From JAGQLF01 sp964437465 (lineage in GTDB: Bacteria; Patescibacteriota; Dojkabacteria; J137), in the NCBI GenBank assembly GCA_964437465.1, contig CAYTGI010000008.1, positions 1 through 59,933 of the forward strand: 59,933 bases of DNA, given 5' to 3'. The stretch's first letter is position 1. Each line of letters starts with the position of its first letter. The notes below the pieces were generated by a model. That model made no database searches. It worked only from the letters and a program-made list of their open reading frames with translations, and was not told where the DNA came from. The translations under genes and the position numbers were made by a program. Shown here in pieces: positions 43,289-51,970 of the stretch.

Positions 43289-43867
43289 ATGACTTTAAAA
43301 GAAGAATTGGAAATGGTTGAAAAAGCTAAAACCAATATACAATATTTTGAAAAGATATATAGCTATTACTTTGATCGAATTTACGGATATTGTATAAATA
43401 GAACTGCGAATCACTCGTTATCTGAAGAGGTAGTTAGTGAGGTTTTTTTAAAAGCTATAGAGAAAATTAAAAAATTTAATACATCTAAACAGATAAGATT
43501 TGGTGCTTGGCTCTATACAACTGCTCATAATTTAATAATTGATAGTTACAGAAAAGATAAGAAATTTAACGATTTTGAAGAGTGGGATGTTTTCCTATCT
43601 GATTTTGATATAGAACGGGAGATAAAACTGACTGAGTACCAAAAGCAGATCACTTTTGTATTGAGAAAACTTAAGCCTAGATATCAGAAAGTTATCTCCC
43701 TAAGATTTTATTCTGATTTAGATTTAGAGGAGATATCTAAAATCATGAAAACTTCTAAGAGAAATGTTTCAGTGATTTTGTTCAGAGCTACAAAGGACTT
43801 TAGGAAGAAATATAAAAAATTTTTTCCAAAAAGTGAAATATTTTTAGAACTTAAACGTTATGCCTAA
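43289..43867 (+). CDS. RNA polymerase sigma factor, ECF type
   Basis: A 192-residue sigma-70 relative with regions 2 and 4 only. Region 2 includes FEKIYSYYFDRIYGYCINRT and LSEEVVSEVFLKAIEKI, followed by RFGAWLYTTAHNLIIDSYRK (2.3-2.4). Region 4 has LRKLKPRYQKVISLRFYSDLDLEEISKIMKTSKRNVSVILFRA, a standard helix-turn-helix. It is immediately followed (TAATG overlap) by a FecR-type anti-sigma gene, the usual pairing for ECF systems that respond to envelope signals. Target promoters are not known. Confidence 0.9.
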   Translation: MTLKEELEMVEKAKTNIQYFEKIYSYYFDRIYGYCINRTANHSLSEEVVSEVFLKAIEKIKKFNTSKQIRFGAWLYTTAHNLIIDSYRKDKKFNDFEEWDVFLSDFDIEREIKLTEYQKQITFVLRKLKPRYQKVISLRFYSDLDLEEISKIMKTSKRNVSVILFRATKDFRKKYKKFFPKSEIFLELKRYA

Positions 43868-45486
43868 TGAGTATGGAAGCCGATAAAATCTCAAACCACG
43901 AAAACGAGATATTTAAGTTCTTTGGCGAACATACTATCGTCACGCCTCCGCGGTCTGGGTTTAAGGAGGCGTTGATTAAAAAAATAAATGATGAATATAT
44001 AAACTCATCATCTGAACAGAATAATTTTTTCTCGCTAAAAATATTTAAGGCAGCTTTTGCAATATTTATAGTATTTGTCTTAAGTATATTTTCTGGTTTT
44101 TCCTTATATATTTCTAATATCAACTCCGAAACACTAACTTCGAACGAAAGAGTAGCTACATATGTCTCCTATTCTGATGGCATTTTACAAAAACTAGATA
44201 GGTCGGGTAATTGGAAAGATTTAAAAATAAAGGAAGAATTGAATGAAGGGGACGATATTAGGGTTCTTGGTAAGGGTAGGGCAGTAATATCGTTTAATGG
44301 TCGTGGAGACATGCGGCTGGATTCAAATTCTCAAGTTGAACTTAACTCATTGAAGGCAAATCATATCGTAATAACAAATAATAGTGGTGAGATCTATACA
44401 AGAGTAAATAAAAATTCTAATGCTGTTTTTGAAGTCTTTGTTGATGAGGTTTCTTATCAAAGTTTAGGAACAGCCTTTAAAACCATTAATACTGAAACTA
44501 CACAAGGAGTAGAGGTTTACGAAAGTAAAGTGAAAATAAGTAATCAAGGCTCAGAAGTTGTTGTTAATGAAGGTAATCGTTTTTTTGTGAAAAATAGTAT
44601 CGATCCGTCAAAAGAAAACATTATCGAAGTTGTTGAAATAGAAGAGATAGCATCAGACTCATTTGTTATTTGGAACAAACAGCAAGATGAGAGTAAATAT
44701 ATTGAAGAAGACTTAGGTATATTATCTAAAGCAGATCCAATAGTACCTAAGGTATCAGCTAAAGGTTCTTCAAATGATGATGGGATATTAATTTCATGGA
44801 ATATAGAAAATAAACCTAAGGATTCTACTTTGAAGGTATTTCTTCATAAAAACGAAGATCCAACTATTAATAATGCGTTAGAGACTTTTGATATTGGTGA
44901 AGATCAGCAGGAGTTATTCATAGGTAAAAAAACAGGTGAAGAATATAATCTCAAAGTTTGTGTTTATAAAAAAGAAGATTGTGTAGCTTATAGTAAAACA
45001 GTAAACATTCTTTCTCCAAAAAACTTAGAAGAACAAAATGAGGTTCAAGACGAAGAAGAGATGGTACCATTAGCCAAATCTCTTCAATTAAAAGAAAACG
45101 AAACATTAGGGGGTGTCATTTTATACTGGACTTTAGAGCCAAACGAAACTGTAAATATGAATGGTTTTAGATTATTTTATGACGAAAAAATAGACGAAAC
45201 TGGGGAAGTTATTATTAATGAAGTAACTATAAATGATACAACTGCTAGAAAACATATTATCTATCTATTAGATTCAGAAATATATTCATATATTAAAATA
45301 TGTGGTTTGAACACTGGTAATGAGTGTTTTGTTGAAAGTAATGAGATAGTCTATGAAATCGTAGATAACGATGATGAGAATTCAGAAAATGAGGATATAG
45401 AAAATTCAGGAGAAACAAACTCTAAGGAGGAAGAAGATGATGAGTCGGAATCTTCAGAAAAGAGTGAAGAAATAAACGATGCTTAA
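43867..45486 (+). CDS. FecR-domain membrane protein, probable anti-sigma factor (539 aa)
   Basis: The start codon overlaps the sigma stop (TAATG), so synthesis is coupled. A cytoplasmic N-terminus of about 55 residues can bind the sigma factor; a helix lies at about 57-80; then comes a FecR domain (about 95-225: GDDIRVLGKGRAVISFNGRG, SLGTAFKTINTETTQGVEVYESKV). Beyond the usual FecR length there are two fn3-like sandwiches (about 290-380 and 400-495) and a 35-residue Glu/Ser/Asp tail. The extra ectodomains could bind surface ligands and pass a signal inward. The stop shares TTAA with the convergent FAS1 gene. Confidence 0.8.
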   Translation: MSMEADKISNHENEIFKFFGEHTIVTPPRSGFKEALIKKINDEYINSSSEQNNFFSLKIFKAAFAIFIVFVLSIFSGFSLYISNINSETLTSNERVATYVSYSDGILQKLDRSGNWKDLKIKEELNEGDDIRVLGKGRAVISFNGRGDMRLDSNSQVELNSLKANHIVITNNSGEIYTRVNKNSNAVFEVFVDEVSYQSLGTAFKTINTETTQGVEVYESKVKISNQGSEVVVNEGNRFFVKNSIDPSKENIIEVVEIEEIASDSFVIWNKQQDESKYIEEDLGILSKADPIVPKVSAKGSSNDDGILISWNIENKPKDSTLKVFLHKNEDPTINNALETFDIGEDQQELFIGKKTGEEYNLKVCVYKKEDCVAYSKTVNILSPKNLEEQNEVQDEEEMVPLAKSLQLKENETLGGVILYWTLEPNETVNMNGFRLFYDEKIDETGEVIINEVTINDTTARKHIIYLLDSEIYSYIKICGLNTGNECFVESNEIVYEIVDNDDENSENEDIENSGETNSKEEEDDESESSEKSEEINDA

Positions 45487-46136
45487 GGTAATAAAACGCT
45501 ATCAATTATATGAATAACCCCATTTGAAGAAACAAGATCAATGGTGATTATATCTGCTGAGTTTGTAGGGCCCTGTAGAATTAAAAAGCCTTCTTCACCT
45601 CTAACAAGTTCAAGATTTTGCCCTGATAAAGTTTCAAAAATTAATCCTTCTTCGAAGTCTGCACTCAATGTATTCCCTTCTGCTATATGTAGCGAAAGTA
45701 CATTAAATAACTCTTCTGTTGACAAAGAGTTTACCGTTTCTTCAATTTCAACAAATGCAAAATCTGCAGGAATAAATAAAGTATATAATGAATCAGATTG
45801 CTGAGAACTTAATGTTCCTGATAAATTAGTAGATTTAAGAGCTGTTACGAAAGATTCAAGTTCGGTAATATCCTCAGCAGTATCTAAAACATTAAGGTTA
45901 GATTGGAATGGCTCTGCACCTTCAGGAAGAGGATTTTCTTCAACAATTTCTGGCTGATCCTCAGTTATATTTGTATTATTTGCCTGATTTTGACTTCCTT
46001 CATTAGAAAAATTATTTTCTTCTCCACTATCATTAGTTTCGGATCTTTCATTTTGACTTATAATTGAGCCTATTCCCATTACAATAACTATAAGCACTAT
46101 TATTAAAACAATTATTATTATGCTTTTATTTTTCAT
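45483..46136 (-). CDS. Membrane-anchored fasciclin (FAS1) domain protein
   Basis: The N-terminal helix (about 5-27) anchors the protein; residues 30-80 are an acidic Asn/Glu/Gln linker; residues about 85-217 are a FAS1 domain with the YTLFIPADFAFVEI and VLSLHIAEGNTLSADF (H1) segments, and the closing SSNGVIHIIDSVLLP (H2) which is nearly canonical. FAS1 domains mediate adhesion. The upstream gene, 17 nt away, is a degenerate relative, so the pair is an operon that arose by duplication. Confidence 0.88.
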   Translation of the reverse strand: MKNKSIIIIVLIIVLIVIVMGIGSIISQNERSETNDSGEENNFSNEGSQNQANNTNITEDQPEIVEENPLPEGAEPFQSNLNVLDTAEDITELESFVTALKSTNLSGTLSSQQSDSLYTLFIPADFAFVEIEETVNSLSTEELFNVLSLHIAEGNTLSADFEEGLIFETLSGQNLELVRGEEGFLILQGPTNSADIITIDLVSSNGVIHIIDSVLLP

Positions 46137-46153
46137 AAATTAAACTTAAAAAG

Positions 46154-46678
46154 TTAATTTCTCTCTATGATAAATATTGATCCATTATCAAATTGTAAAT
46201 CAGGCTCTAAAACTAAGTAAGAATCTCCTGAAATTACAAAAATGATCTCTCCATTTTCTACAATAACTTCAATATCTTCCCCTCTAGAGTTTGTTATTGA
46301 TGAAGGTATGTCTATTGTGTTGGTATAAAATTCTTGGGGTATGAGGAATGATCTTACATTTATTTCATTAGTATTAGCTGGTATTAGAACGGTACTTCTA
46401 TTTTCTGCAGTTTCAATATCAGTTAAGTCACCACTTTCAATTAGTAAATCCAAGAATTCGAGTTGATCTAAAGACATTAATCTTTCAGATAAAGTCATTT
46501 CAAAAGTTTCCTTTTCTTCAGGAGAAGATACATCAATATCTTTCTCTATTGGAAGGGTATTTTGATCAGAGTCTACTTCTACAGCAGGACTTGCTAATAT
46601 ATATCCTAGGATAAGTGCTAAACCTATAACAGATGAAATAATTCCAATCCTCCCAATCTTTTTTTGATATTTATTCAT
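46154..46678 (-). CDS. Degenerate FAS1-like membrane protein (174 aa)
   Basis: A helix at about 11-30 and an acidic linker precede a region whose order resembles FAS1: LSERLMSLDQLEFLDLLIESGDL, STVLIPANTNEI (compare TLFIPADFAF in the neighbour), and QFDNGSIFIIE (compare NGVIHIIDSVL). The H1 His-containing motif is lost and the domain is shortened. First gene of the FAS1 pair. A TAGAAT lies 6 nt before the ATG, predicting a leaderless start. Confidence 0.6.
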   Translation of the reverse strand: MNKYQKKIGRIGIISSVIGLALILGYILASPAVEVDSDQNTLPIEKDIDVSSPEEKETFEMTLSERLMSLDQLEFLDLLIESGDLTDIETAENRSTVLIPANTNEINVRSFLIPQEFYTNTIDIPSSITNSRGEDIEVIVENGEIIFVISGDSYLVLEPDLQFDNGSIFIIERN

Positions 46679-46684
46679 ACTAGT

Positions 46685-46690
46685 ATTCTA
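46685..46690 (-). promoter_or_regulatory. -10 element (TAGAAT) of the FAS1-like operon
   Basis: TAGAAT on the minus strand, 6 nt (ACTAGT) before the ATG at 46678. Confidence 0.5.
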
Positions 46691-46751
46691 TAACTAATCC
46701 CTAATAAAGAAAAGTAGCTTTAGCAAACAAGGTTTATAGCTGCTAAGATTA

Positions 46752-46760
46752 TGATAAAAT
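46752..46760 (+). promoter_or_regulatory. Extended -10 (TGATAAAAT) of dnaJ
   Basis: TG-n-TAAAAT, 19 nt before the ATG at 46780. No heat-shock CIRCE-type inverted repeat is visible between it and the gene. Confidence 0.45.
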
Positions 46761-46779
46761 AACTAGGTTTTATTTTATA

Positions 46780-47883
46780 ATGGCACAGAAAAAAGATTAC
46801 TATGAGGTTCTTGGAGTTGATAAGAACTCATCTAAGCAAGAAATAAAAAAAGCATACAGAAAACTAGCAAAGCAATATCACCCTGATCGGAATAAGGAAG
46901 AGGGTGCTGAAGATCTTTTTCGTGAAGTTCAGGAAGCATACGAAGTTTTGTCTGATGAGCAAAAGAAGCAAGCTTACGATCAATACGGTTTTGCAGGAAC
47001 TCAAGGTTTTGATGGAGTAGGTGGAGGTTATGGAGACCTTGGCGACTTATTTGGTGGTTCATCTGGTGGAAACCTAGGAGGGCTTCTAGAAGAATTTTTC
47101 GGGGGAAGTTTTGGAGGTTTCTCAAGAGGAAATGGTAGTAGATCAAATAATAGCGGCAGTGATATTCAAGTAAATTTAAAAATTGATTTTGAAGAAGCAA
47201 TATTTGGAGTTGAGAAAGAGATCTCATATGAAAGATATTTAGTTTGTGATGTTTGTGAAGGAACAGGAGCAAAAAATAAGAAAACGAAAACGTGTGATAC
47301 TTGTTCAGGAAGAGGGCAGGTTGTTCAGGTACAAAGGACTATTCTAGGTGCTATGCAAGTAGCTAGAGTTTGCCCTACTTGTAACGGAGATGGATCTATA
47401 CCTGAGGAATTTTGTACAAATTGTAAGGGCGAAGGAAGAGTTAAAGAAACGGATAGCTTCAAAATTAATATTCCTGAAGGCATACCTGATGGTGTAAATA
47501 TCAGATTCGNNNNNNNNNNGGGTAATGCTGGACAGAAAGGAGGTTCTAGTGGAGATCTATATGTTTACATTGAAGTAAGTGAGCATGATATTCTCGAAAG
47601 AAGAGGAGATGATATTTATATGGATAAACACATACCAGTAACTAAAGCAGTGTTAGGTGGCGAAGTAGAGGTACCTACCGTCCACGGAAAAGTAATGATG
47701 AAAATCCCTTCAGGCACACAATCTGAGAAAATTCTAAGGTTGAAAAATAAAGGAGGTCCAAAATTTAAAAGAAAAGAAAATGGTGATCAATACGTTAGAG
47801 TAATAGTTGATATACCTACAAATATTTCTGACAAAGAAAGGAAATTGTGGGAGGACCTAGATTTAGTTTCCATAAAGAAATAA
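46780..47883 (+). CDS. dnaJ: Chaperone DnaJ (with an assembly gap)
   Basis: DnaJ delivers clients to DnaK and stimulates its ATPase. All parts are present: J domain with HPD at 34-36, Gly/Phe-rich region (about 72-125), four zinc-binding CxxCxGxG repeats (CDVCEGTG, CDTCSGRG, CPTCNGDG, CTNCKGEG) and the C-terminal client-binding domains. The gap at 47510-47519 falls in the segment IRF-gap-GNAGQKGG, where the family reads IRxSGEGxAG, so about three codons are missing and the reading frame is otherwise intact. dnaK and grpE are not in the window. No terminator is visible after the gene. Confidence 0.95.
   Translation: MAQKKDYYEVLGVDKNSSKQEIKKAYRKLAKQYHPDRNKEEGAEDLFREVQEAYEVLSDEQKKQAYDQYGFAGTQGFDGVGGGYGDLGDLFGGSSGGNLGGLLEEFFGGSFGGFSRGNGSRSNNSGSDIQVNLKIDFEEAIFGVEKEISYERYLVCDVCEGTGAKNKKTKTCDTCSGRGQVVQVQRTILGAMQVARVCPTCNGDGSIPEEFCTNCKGEGRVKETDSFKINIPEGIPDGVNIRFXXXXGNAGQKGGSSGDLYVYIEVSEHDILERRGDDIYMDKHIPVTKAVLGGEVEVPTVHGKVMMKIPSGTQSEKILRLKNKGGPKFKRKENGDQYVRVIVDIPTNISDKERKLWEDLDLVSIKK
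47510..47519. other. Assembly gap (10 N) inside dnaJ
   Basis: Ten Ns, the same placeholder length as at 33709. Family comparison predicts codons for Ser-Gly-Glu here, close to the placeholder size. Confidence 0.95.
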
Positions 47884-47913
47884 CACACTATAACCCTTAC
47901 GATACTTGCAAAA

Positions 47914-47931
47914 TGTCAAAGGTATTTGACA
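47914..47931. promoter_or_regulatory. Inverted repeat overlapping a TTGACA -35 element
   Basis: TGTCAAA (47914-47920) and TTTGACA (47925-47931) form a perfect 7-bp inverted repeat with a 4-nt spacer. The right arm contains a consensus -35 TTGACA (47926-47931); a TAAATT stands 17 bp downstream (47949-47954) as a possible -10. This would drive the cupin gene at 48033 with a leader of about 70 nt. The repeat could be an operator. No T-run follows, so it is not a terminator. Confidence 0.45.
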
Positions 47932-48032
47932 AATTTCTACATTTCGTCTAAATTATATAACAAGCTTTAAATCCTTATTCACCAATGGATTTTGCTTAAG
48001 GCTCAAAATATTTAATCCTTAGTCTTTAAAAA

Positions 48033-48812
48033 ATGATAGATCTTACTGACATATGTGGCATTCCTGTTTATTTAGATGAAGAAACTGGATCCCTGCACTA
48101 TGGAGAAGAGATAGTGTGTACACATCAGAGAAACATAGGGTTAAAAGAGATCATTCCAATATTATTAAATAAATTTTTGAAATATCCTGAGCAGGTTTAT
48201 AAGCACTATATTGATTTAAAAGATAGTGGGATAAAAAACAATAATAAAGAGATAAGTTATGATATTTTTCAGCTCCCTAATGGCCTTTTGGGTATTGAAT
48301 ACTTAAAAACACATGTTTATAGATCAGATCTAAGTGATGGGATGTACTCATGTATTATAGAGGTAACAAAGGGTGAATTAACCGTTTTAATGCAAGAAAA
48401 TGAATATATAGATGATCCTTTTGCTGCAACTCCTGTAAATGATGTAAAGATAGTTATTCTTTATTCAGGAGATAGATTCGCAATACCAACTGGTGTTTTG
48501 TACACTTTTATTAATACGAGTAGTGATCAGGTAGTTTTTGTTGTTATCTCTAATAATCTATCTCATTTAGATTACACAAAAAGTTTGATTAAAGAGAAAG
48601 GGCTTTCATATTTTATTATTTCTAAGAATGCGAGACTAGAGGTTGTTGCGAATCCAAAATATAAGATTAAAAAACCTATTGAGAAATATAATTTCAAAGA
48701 GATGCCTAAAGATGTAAAAAGTGAGTATATAAACGACTATACAGAGTCTAGCGATCCTATGTATGGTCTCTTCGCAAATAACTACTCAGAGCTTGCTACA
48801 GTATTAGCTTAG
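48033..48812 (+). CDS. Cupin protein resembling archaeal-type glucose-6-phosphate isomerase
   Basis: The central part follows the cupin phosphoglucose isomerase pattern: SCIIEVTKGELTVLMQE (first cupin strand set), VILYSGDRFAIPTGVLYTFINTSSDQVVFVVI (second), then a tail with LDYTKSLIKEKGLSYFII and VVANPKYKI, equivalent to the H-DY...GF....V.NPxY ending of the family. The metal-binding His-x-His and the later His (GWAHR in the enzyme, GVLYTF here) are missing, so isomerase activity is doubtful. The N-terminal 75 residues are helical. It could be a sugar-phosphate sensor or a divergent enzyme. 259 residues. Confidence 0.5.
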   Translation: MIDLTDICGIPVYLDEETGSLHYGEEIVCTHQRNIGLKEIIPILLNKFLKYPEQVYKHYIDLKDSGIKNNNKEISYDIFQLPNGLLGIEYLKTHVYRSDLSDGMYSCIIEVTKGELTVLMQENEYIDDPFAATPVNDVKIVILYSGDRFAIPTGVLYTFINTSSDQVVFVVISNNLSHLDYTKSLIKEKGLSYFIISKNARLEVVANPKYKIKKPIEKYNFKEMPKDVKSEYINDYTESSDPMYGLFANNYSELATVLA

Positions 48813-48857
48813 CAGAATCCACATCTTCAGTTATAATAAGAGGTATTAACGATTTTT

Positions 48858-49568
48858 ATGTACAACGAAAGAGGAGAATTTAGGTGGCTGCAATTTTTAA
48901 TTGGTGTTAATGGGTTTATATTTTTAGCTTACCTTTTTTTAGGTTCAGAGAATATTATAGATGAGGTACTGCTTTATGGTGTTTTTAATGCTTTTGGGGT
49001 TCAGAACGGTATGTTTTGGTTGCTTATTACTTCTACATTTGCCCATTTCGACCCATTTCATTTTCTTTTAAACATTATTGCACTTTTCCAAATTGGACTT
49101 TTAGTAGAAAAACTTTATAGCTCTAAAAAATTATTTATTACTTATATTATTGGAGGTTTAGTTGGGAGTCTTTTTACACTTTTATTGGCTGTGGTAGCCG
49201 ACACAAACATCGCTTCTCTAGGAGCATCTGGAGCTGTTTTTGCTCTTTTAGGATTGTTAATTGGTGGTACATATAAACAAAATAGATACGGAGTTTCATT
49301 ACCTTTCACTAAAGAGAGTTTTTATCCTACTTTATTTTTTGCATTAATAATAAGTTTCTTCCCCGGTATTAACTGGGCAGCCCACTTAGGTGGCTTTATC
49401 TCGGGATTTCTATTAGGTTATGTCTTTGAAAATTCAATGATTCCTGTTATAAATCCTAGGGATAAAATGTTAGAAAGTCGACTTTTCTTGGCATCAATGT
49501 TTTTGTTTGCTTTCTCATATATCCTATTAATCTTTAATATTATTTTTGAAATAGTACCGACATCATGA
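48858..49568 (+). CDS. Rhomboid-family intramembrane serine protease
   Basis: Six or seven membrane helices in 236 residues. The catalytic dyad is visible: Ser124 in LGASGAVFALLG and His176 in NWAAHLGGFISG. The STFAHFDPFHFLLNII segment (residues 59-73) is the HxxxxHxxxN-like motif of helix 2, which stabilises the active site. Rhomboids cut single-pass proteins inside the membrane; with so many single-pass surface proteins in this window, substrates are plausible but unknown. Overlaps adk by 4 nt (ATGA). Confidence 0.92.
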   Translation: MYNERGEFRWLQFLIGVNGFIFLAYLFLGSENIIDEVLLYGVFNAFGVQNGMFWLLITSTFAHFDPFHFLLNIIALFQIGLLVEKLYSSKKLFITYIIGGLVGSLFTLLLAVVADTNIASLGASGAVFALLGLLIGGTYKQNRYGVSLPFTKESFYPTLFFALIISFFPGINWAAHLGGFISGFLLGYVFENSMIPVINPRDKMLESRLFLASMFLFAFSYILLIFNIIFEIVPTS

Positions 49569-50146
49569 CAATACTATTAATAGGCCCATCAGGGAGCGGA
49601 AAAGACACTCAATCAGATATGCTTGTAGAAAAATATAATTTCGAGATGATCTCAACTGGACAGTTATTAAGAGATGAGGTTAAAACTAACTCAGATTTAG
49701 GAAAAGAGGTTGAATCATTCCTATCGCAAGGAAAATTTGTTCCTGACGAGATAGTTATGGATGTATTAGGAAAACACATCGATAAATTTAAATCAGATAG
49801 AATTCTTTTAAATGGTGCAGTAAGAAGTTATGAGCAGGTCTTTTTATTAGATGAGATATTAAACGAAAACGTTCTAATGATAGATGCAGTTTTATACTTT
49901 GATCTTGATGATAAAACTGCTCTTGAAAGATTATTAGGAAGAGGTAGGGAAGACGATACTTATGAAAAGATTCTTTCAAGACTTGCTGAATTTAAAAAAT
50001 CAAATGAAAAGATAATTAGTGAATATGAGGAAAGAGGAGTATTAGTTAGGTTAGATGCTTCAAAATCAATAAATGACATACATGAAGAAATAGTTGATAA
50101 ACTAAATATAGATAAAGTTAGTAAAAATGAAGAAAATAATTCCTGA
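49565..50146 (+). CDS. adk: Adenylate kinase, short form
   Basis: Interconverts ATP + AMP and 2 ADP. The P-loop GPSGSGKDTQ is at residues 7-16, STGQLLRDEV and FVPDEIVMDVL form the AMP site, and RLLGRGREDDTYEKILSRLAEF provides the arginines. The 193-residue protein has the short lid. The usual DGFPR motif is NGAVR here (LLNGAVRSYEQ), so the Asp that helps position Mg is an Asn, and specificity for AMP is less certain; another nucleoside monophosphate kinase activity is possible. Coupled to the rhomboid gene (4-nt overlap) and to the murE-like gene (20-nt overlap). Confidence 0.82.
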   Translation: MTILLIGPSGSGKDTQSDMLVEKYNFEMISTGQLLRDEVKTNSDLGKEVESFLSQGKFVPDEIVMDVLGKHIDKFKSDRILLNGAVRSYEQVFLLDEILNENVLMIDAVLYFDLDDKTALERLLGRGREDDTYEKILSRLAEFKKSNEKIISEYEERGVLVRLDASKSINDIHEEIVDKLNIDKVSKNEENNS

Positions 50147-51452
50147 AAAAATAAAAAAGTTATTTAGGGTATTTATTGCATTTTTAGGTGCCCTTAGATT
50201 TGGATTTCCATCTCAAAAATTAAAGATAATTGGAGTTACGGGAACATCAGGCAAATCAACAACAACTGCTATGATTTTTCATATTCTTAAAGAGAGTGGA
50301 ATAGATGTTGGTATGATTTCTACTGTTGGAGCAATAGCTGGAAATAAGAAGCTTGAAACTGGTTTACATGTTACAACTCCAGATCCTTACGAACTACAAA
50401 GAATACTTGCATTTATGGTTAAAAGAAAAGTTAGATATGTAGTCATTGAAACTTCATCACATGCGTTAGCTCAAGGAAGAGTTGCAGGAATAGCATTTGA
50501 TTACGCGGTTTATACAAATATCAAGAGAGATCACTTAGATTGGCACGGCTCATGGGAAGAATACGCAAAAGCAAAAGCGATTTTAGCAAAAAATATCACA
50601 GCAGAAGGGAAAATAATAATTAATAGAGAAGATAAGAAAATGTACGATTTTATGTCTTCATATTTATCAAAAAGATATGTTGAGAAATTTGTAACATATT
50701 CATTTAATGAAATTTTGAATATTTCCGAGTCAGGAGGAGAGATAAGATTCAGATTGAATGATATAAACTACACTTTACCTACTATCGGTCTATATAATGT
50801 AGAAAATGCCTTAGCTGCTATAAATGTTGCTAATCAGTTGGGAATAAAGTATAAGCAGATATCTTCGACACTAAAAACCTTTAAAGGTTTAGAAGGTAGA
50901 ATGCAAATTATGCAAAAAGAACCATTTTATATAATTGTAGATTTTGCACATAATGCTGATTCTTTAGAACAGGCATTATCAACTGTTAAAAAATTAACCT
51001 CAAATACGGGGAAAGTAATTTGTGTATTCGGTTCCGCAGGGCTAAGAGACATAGAAAAAAGATATAAGATGGGAGAAATCTCTGGTAAATACGCTGATAT
51101 AACTATTATTACTGCTGAAGATCCTAGAACAGAATCATTAAAAGAAATTAACTCTCAAATAATTGAGGGTGTTAAAAAAAGTGGTGGTAAGTTATTAAAA
51201 AGGTTTGATGATCATGATGAATTTGAGAATTATGAAGTTAATGAGAAAGATATTAAAAACGGAATTATTTTTGCTTTTGATGAAGAGAATATAAACAGCA
51301 GGTTTGATGCCATTAAATTTGCAATTCAAATTGCTAGAGAAGGTGATGTAGTAATTACTGAAGGAAAAGGTCATGAGCAGAGTCTATGTTTTGGTAATAC
51401 TGAATACGACTTCACAGATCAAGAGGCTGTTAAAAGAGCCCTGACAAAATAA
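50127..51452 (+). CDS. murE: MurE-like UDP-MurNAc-tripeptide ligase lacking the N-terminal domain
   Basis: Mur ligases use ATP to add an amino acid to the UDP-MurNAc peptide. The central ATPase domain is complete: GTSGKSTTT (39-47), HVTTPDPYELQRIL, VIETSSHALAQGRV, TNIKRDHLDWHGSWEEYAKAKAIL with the Lys that is carbamylated. The C-terminal domain has LEGRMQIM, VDFAHNADSL, VFGSAGLRD and TAEDPRTESLKEI, which replaces the DNPR motif that selects meso-diaminopimelate. Domain 1, which binds UDP in normal MurE (about 100 residues), is missing; only 30 residues, partly hydrophobic, precede the P-loop. The substrate may therefore differ. Overlaps adk by 20 nt. Confidence 0.8.
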   Translation: MKKIIPEKIKKLFRVFIAFLGALRFGFPSQKLKIIGVTGTSGKSTTTAMIFHILKESGIDVGMISTVGAIAGNKKLETGLHVTTPDPYELQRILAFMVKRKVRYVVIETSSHALAQGRVAGIAFDYAVYTNIKRDHLDWHGSWEEYAKAKAILAKNITAEGKIIINREDKKMYDFMSSYLSKRYVEKFVTYSFNEILNISESGGEIRFRLNDINYTLPTIGLYNVENALAAINVANQLGIKYKQISSTLKTFKGLEGRMQIMQKEPFYIIVDFAHNADSLEQALSTVKKLTSNTGKVICVFGSAGLRDIEKRYKMGEISGKYADITIITAEDPRTESLKEINSQIIEGVKKSGGKLLKRFDDHDEFENYEVNEKDIKNGIIFAFDEENINSRFDAIKFAIQIAREGDVVITEGKGHEQSLCFGNTEYDFTDQEAVKRALTK

Positions 51453-51493
51453 TTTGTAACTTTAGAGTTATAAAAATATAATAGAATAGTTAT

Positions 51494-51964
51494 TTGTCCC
51501 TTTTGAAAGATTCAAGTTTAGAGAGCGCCAGTGAGATGTTGAAAAAGATAGGTCTTCCAAGATCAGTTTCATTTTCTATAGTATATGGAGCATATAGCAT
51601 AGGAGTTTATGTTCTTTTTTCTATTATTGGAATATTTCTTGTTTATACTCTTAATCCAGAATTAATCGCTTATGAAAACTTTGAAAGATCGGTAATCTCT
51701 TTAATTTTTATCATGCCGTCCTTTTTAATTACTCTTTACTTTCTATTAATAGCTCTAACGTCATTAATTTATAGCAAGCATATTAAAAAGCTAGAAAAGC
51801 CTGAAAGCTATAACGATATATATGCAATAGTTACTCTTTTACAGGTGAATCCCTTTCTAATGTTGATAATATGCATGATAGGGATTATTTTGATTATTTT
51901 AATAGGTTACGCATTAATGACAGCTTCTGGAATTCCTTTGCTAACTAATGGTTTCATATTATAA
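51494..51964 (+). CDS. Hypothetical three-helix membrane protein (156 aa)
   Basis: Not recognised. Membrane helices at about residues 28-50, 65-90 and 117-142, with a short Lys-rich loop between the second and third. The start is uncertain: TTG at 51494 is the first possible; a second TTG lies at 51503 and an ATG at 51536. A TATAAT at 51477-51482 fits either TTG. The end of the gene contains the argS -10 element. Confidence 0.6.
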   Translation: MSLLKDSSLESASEMLKKIGLPRSVSFSIVYGAYSIGVYVLFSIIGIFLVYTLNPELIAYENFERSVISLIFIMPSFLITLYFLLIALTSLIYSKHIKKLEKPESYNDIYAIVTLLQVNPFLMLIICMIGIILIILIGYALMTASGIPLLTNGFIL

Positions 51965-51965
51965 T
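51960..51965 (+). promoter_or_regulatory. -10 element (TATAAT) of argS
   Basis: Perfect TATAAT overlapping the stop codon of the preceding gene, 5 nt (TGGCA) before the ATG at 51971. Predicts a leaderless argS transcript. Confidence 0.6.
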
Positions 51966-51970
51966 TGGCA

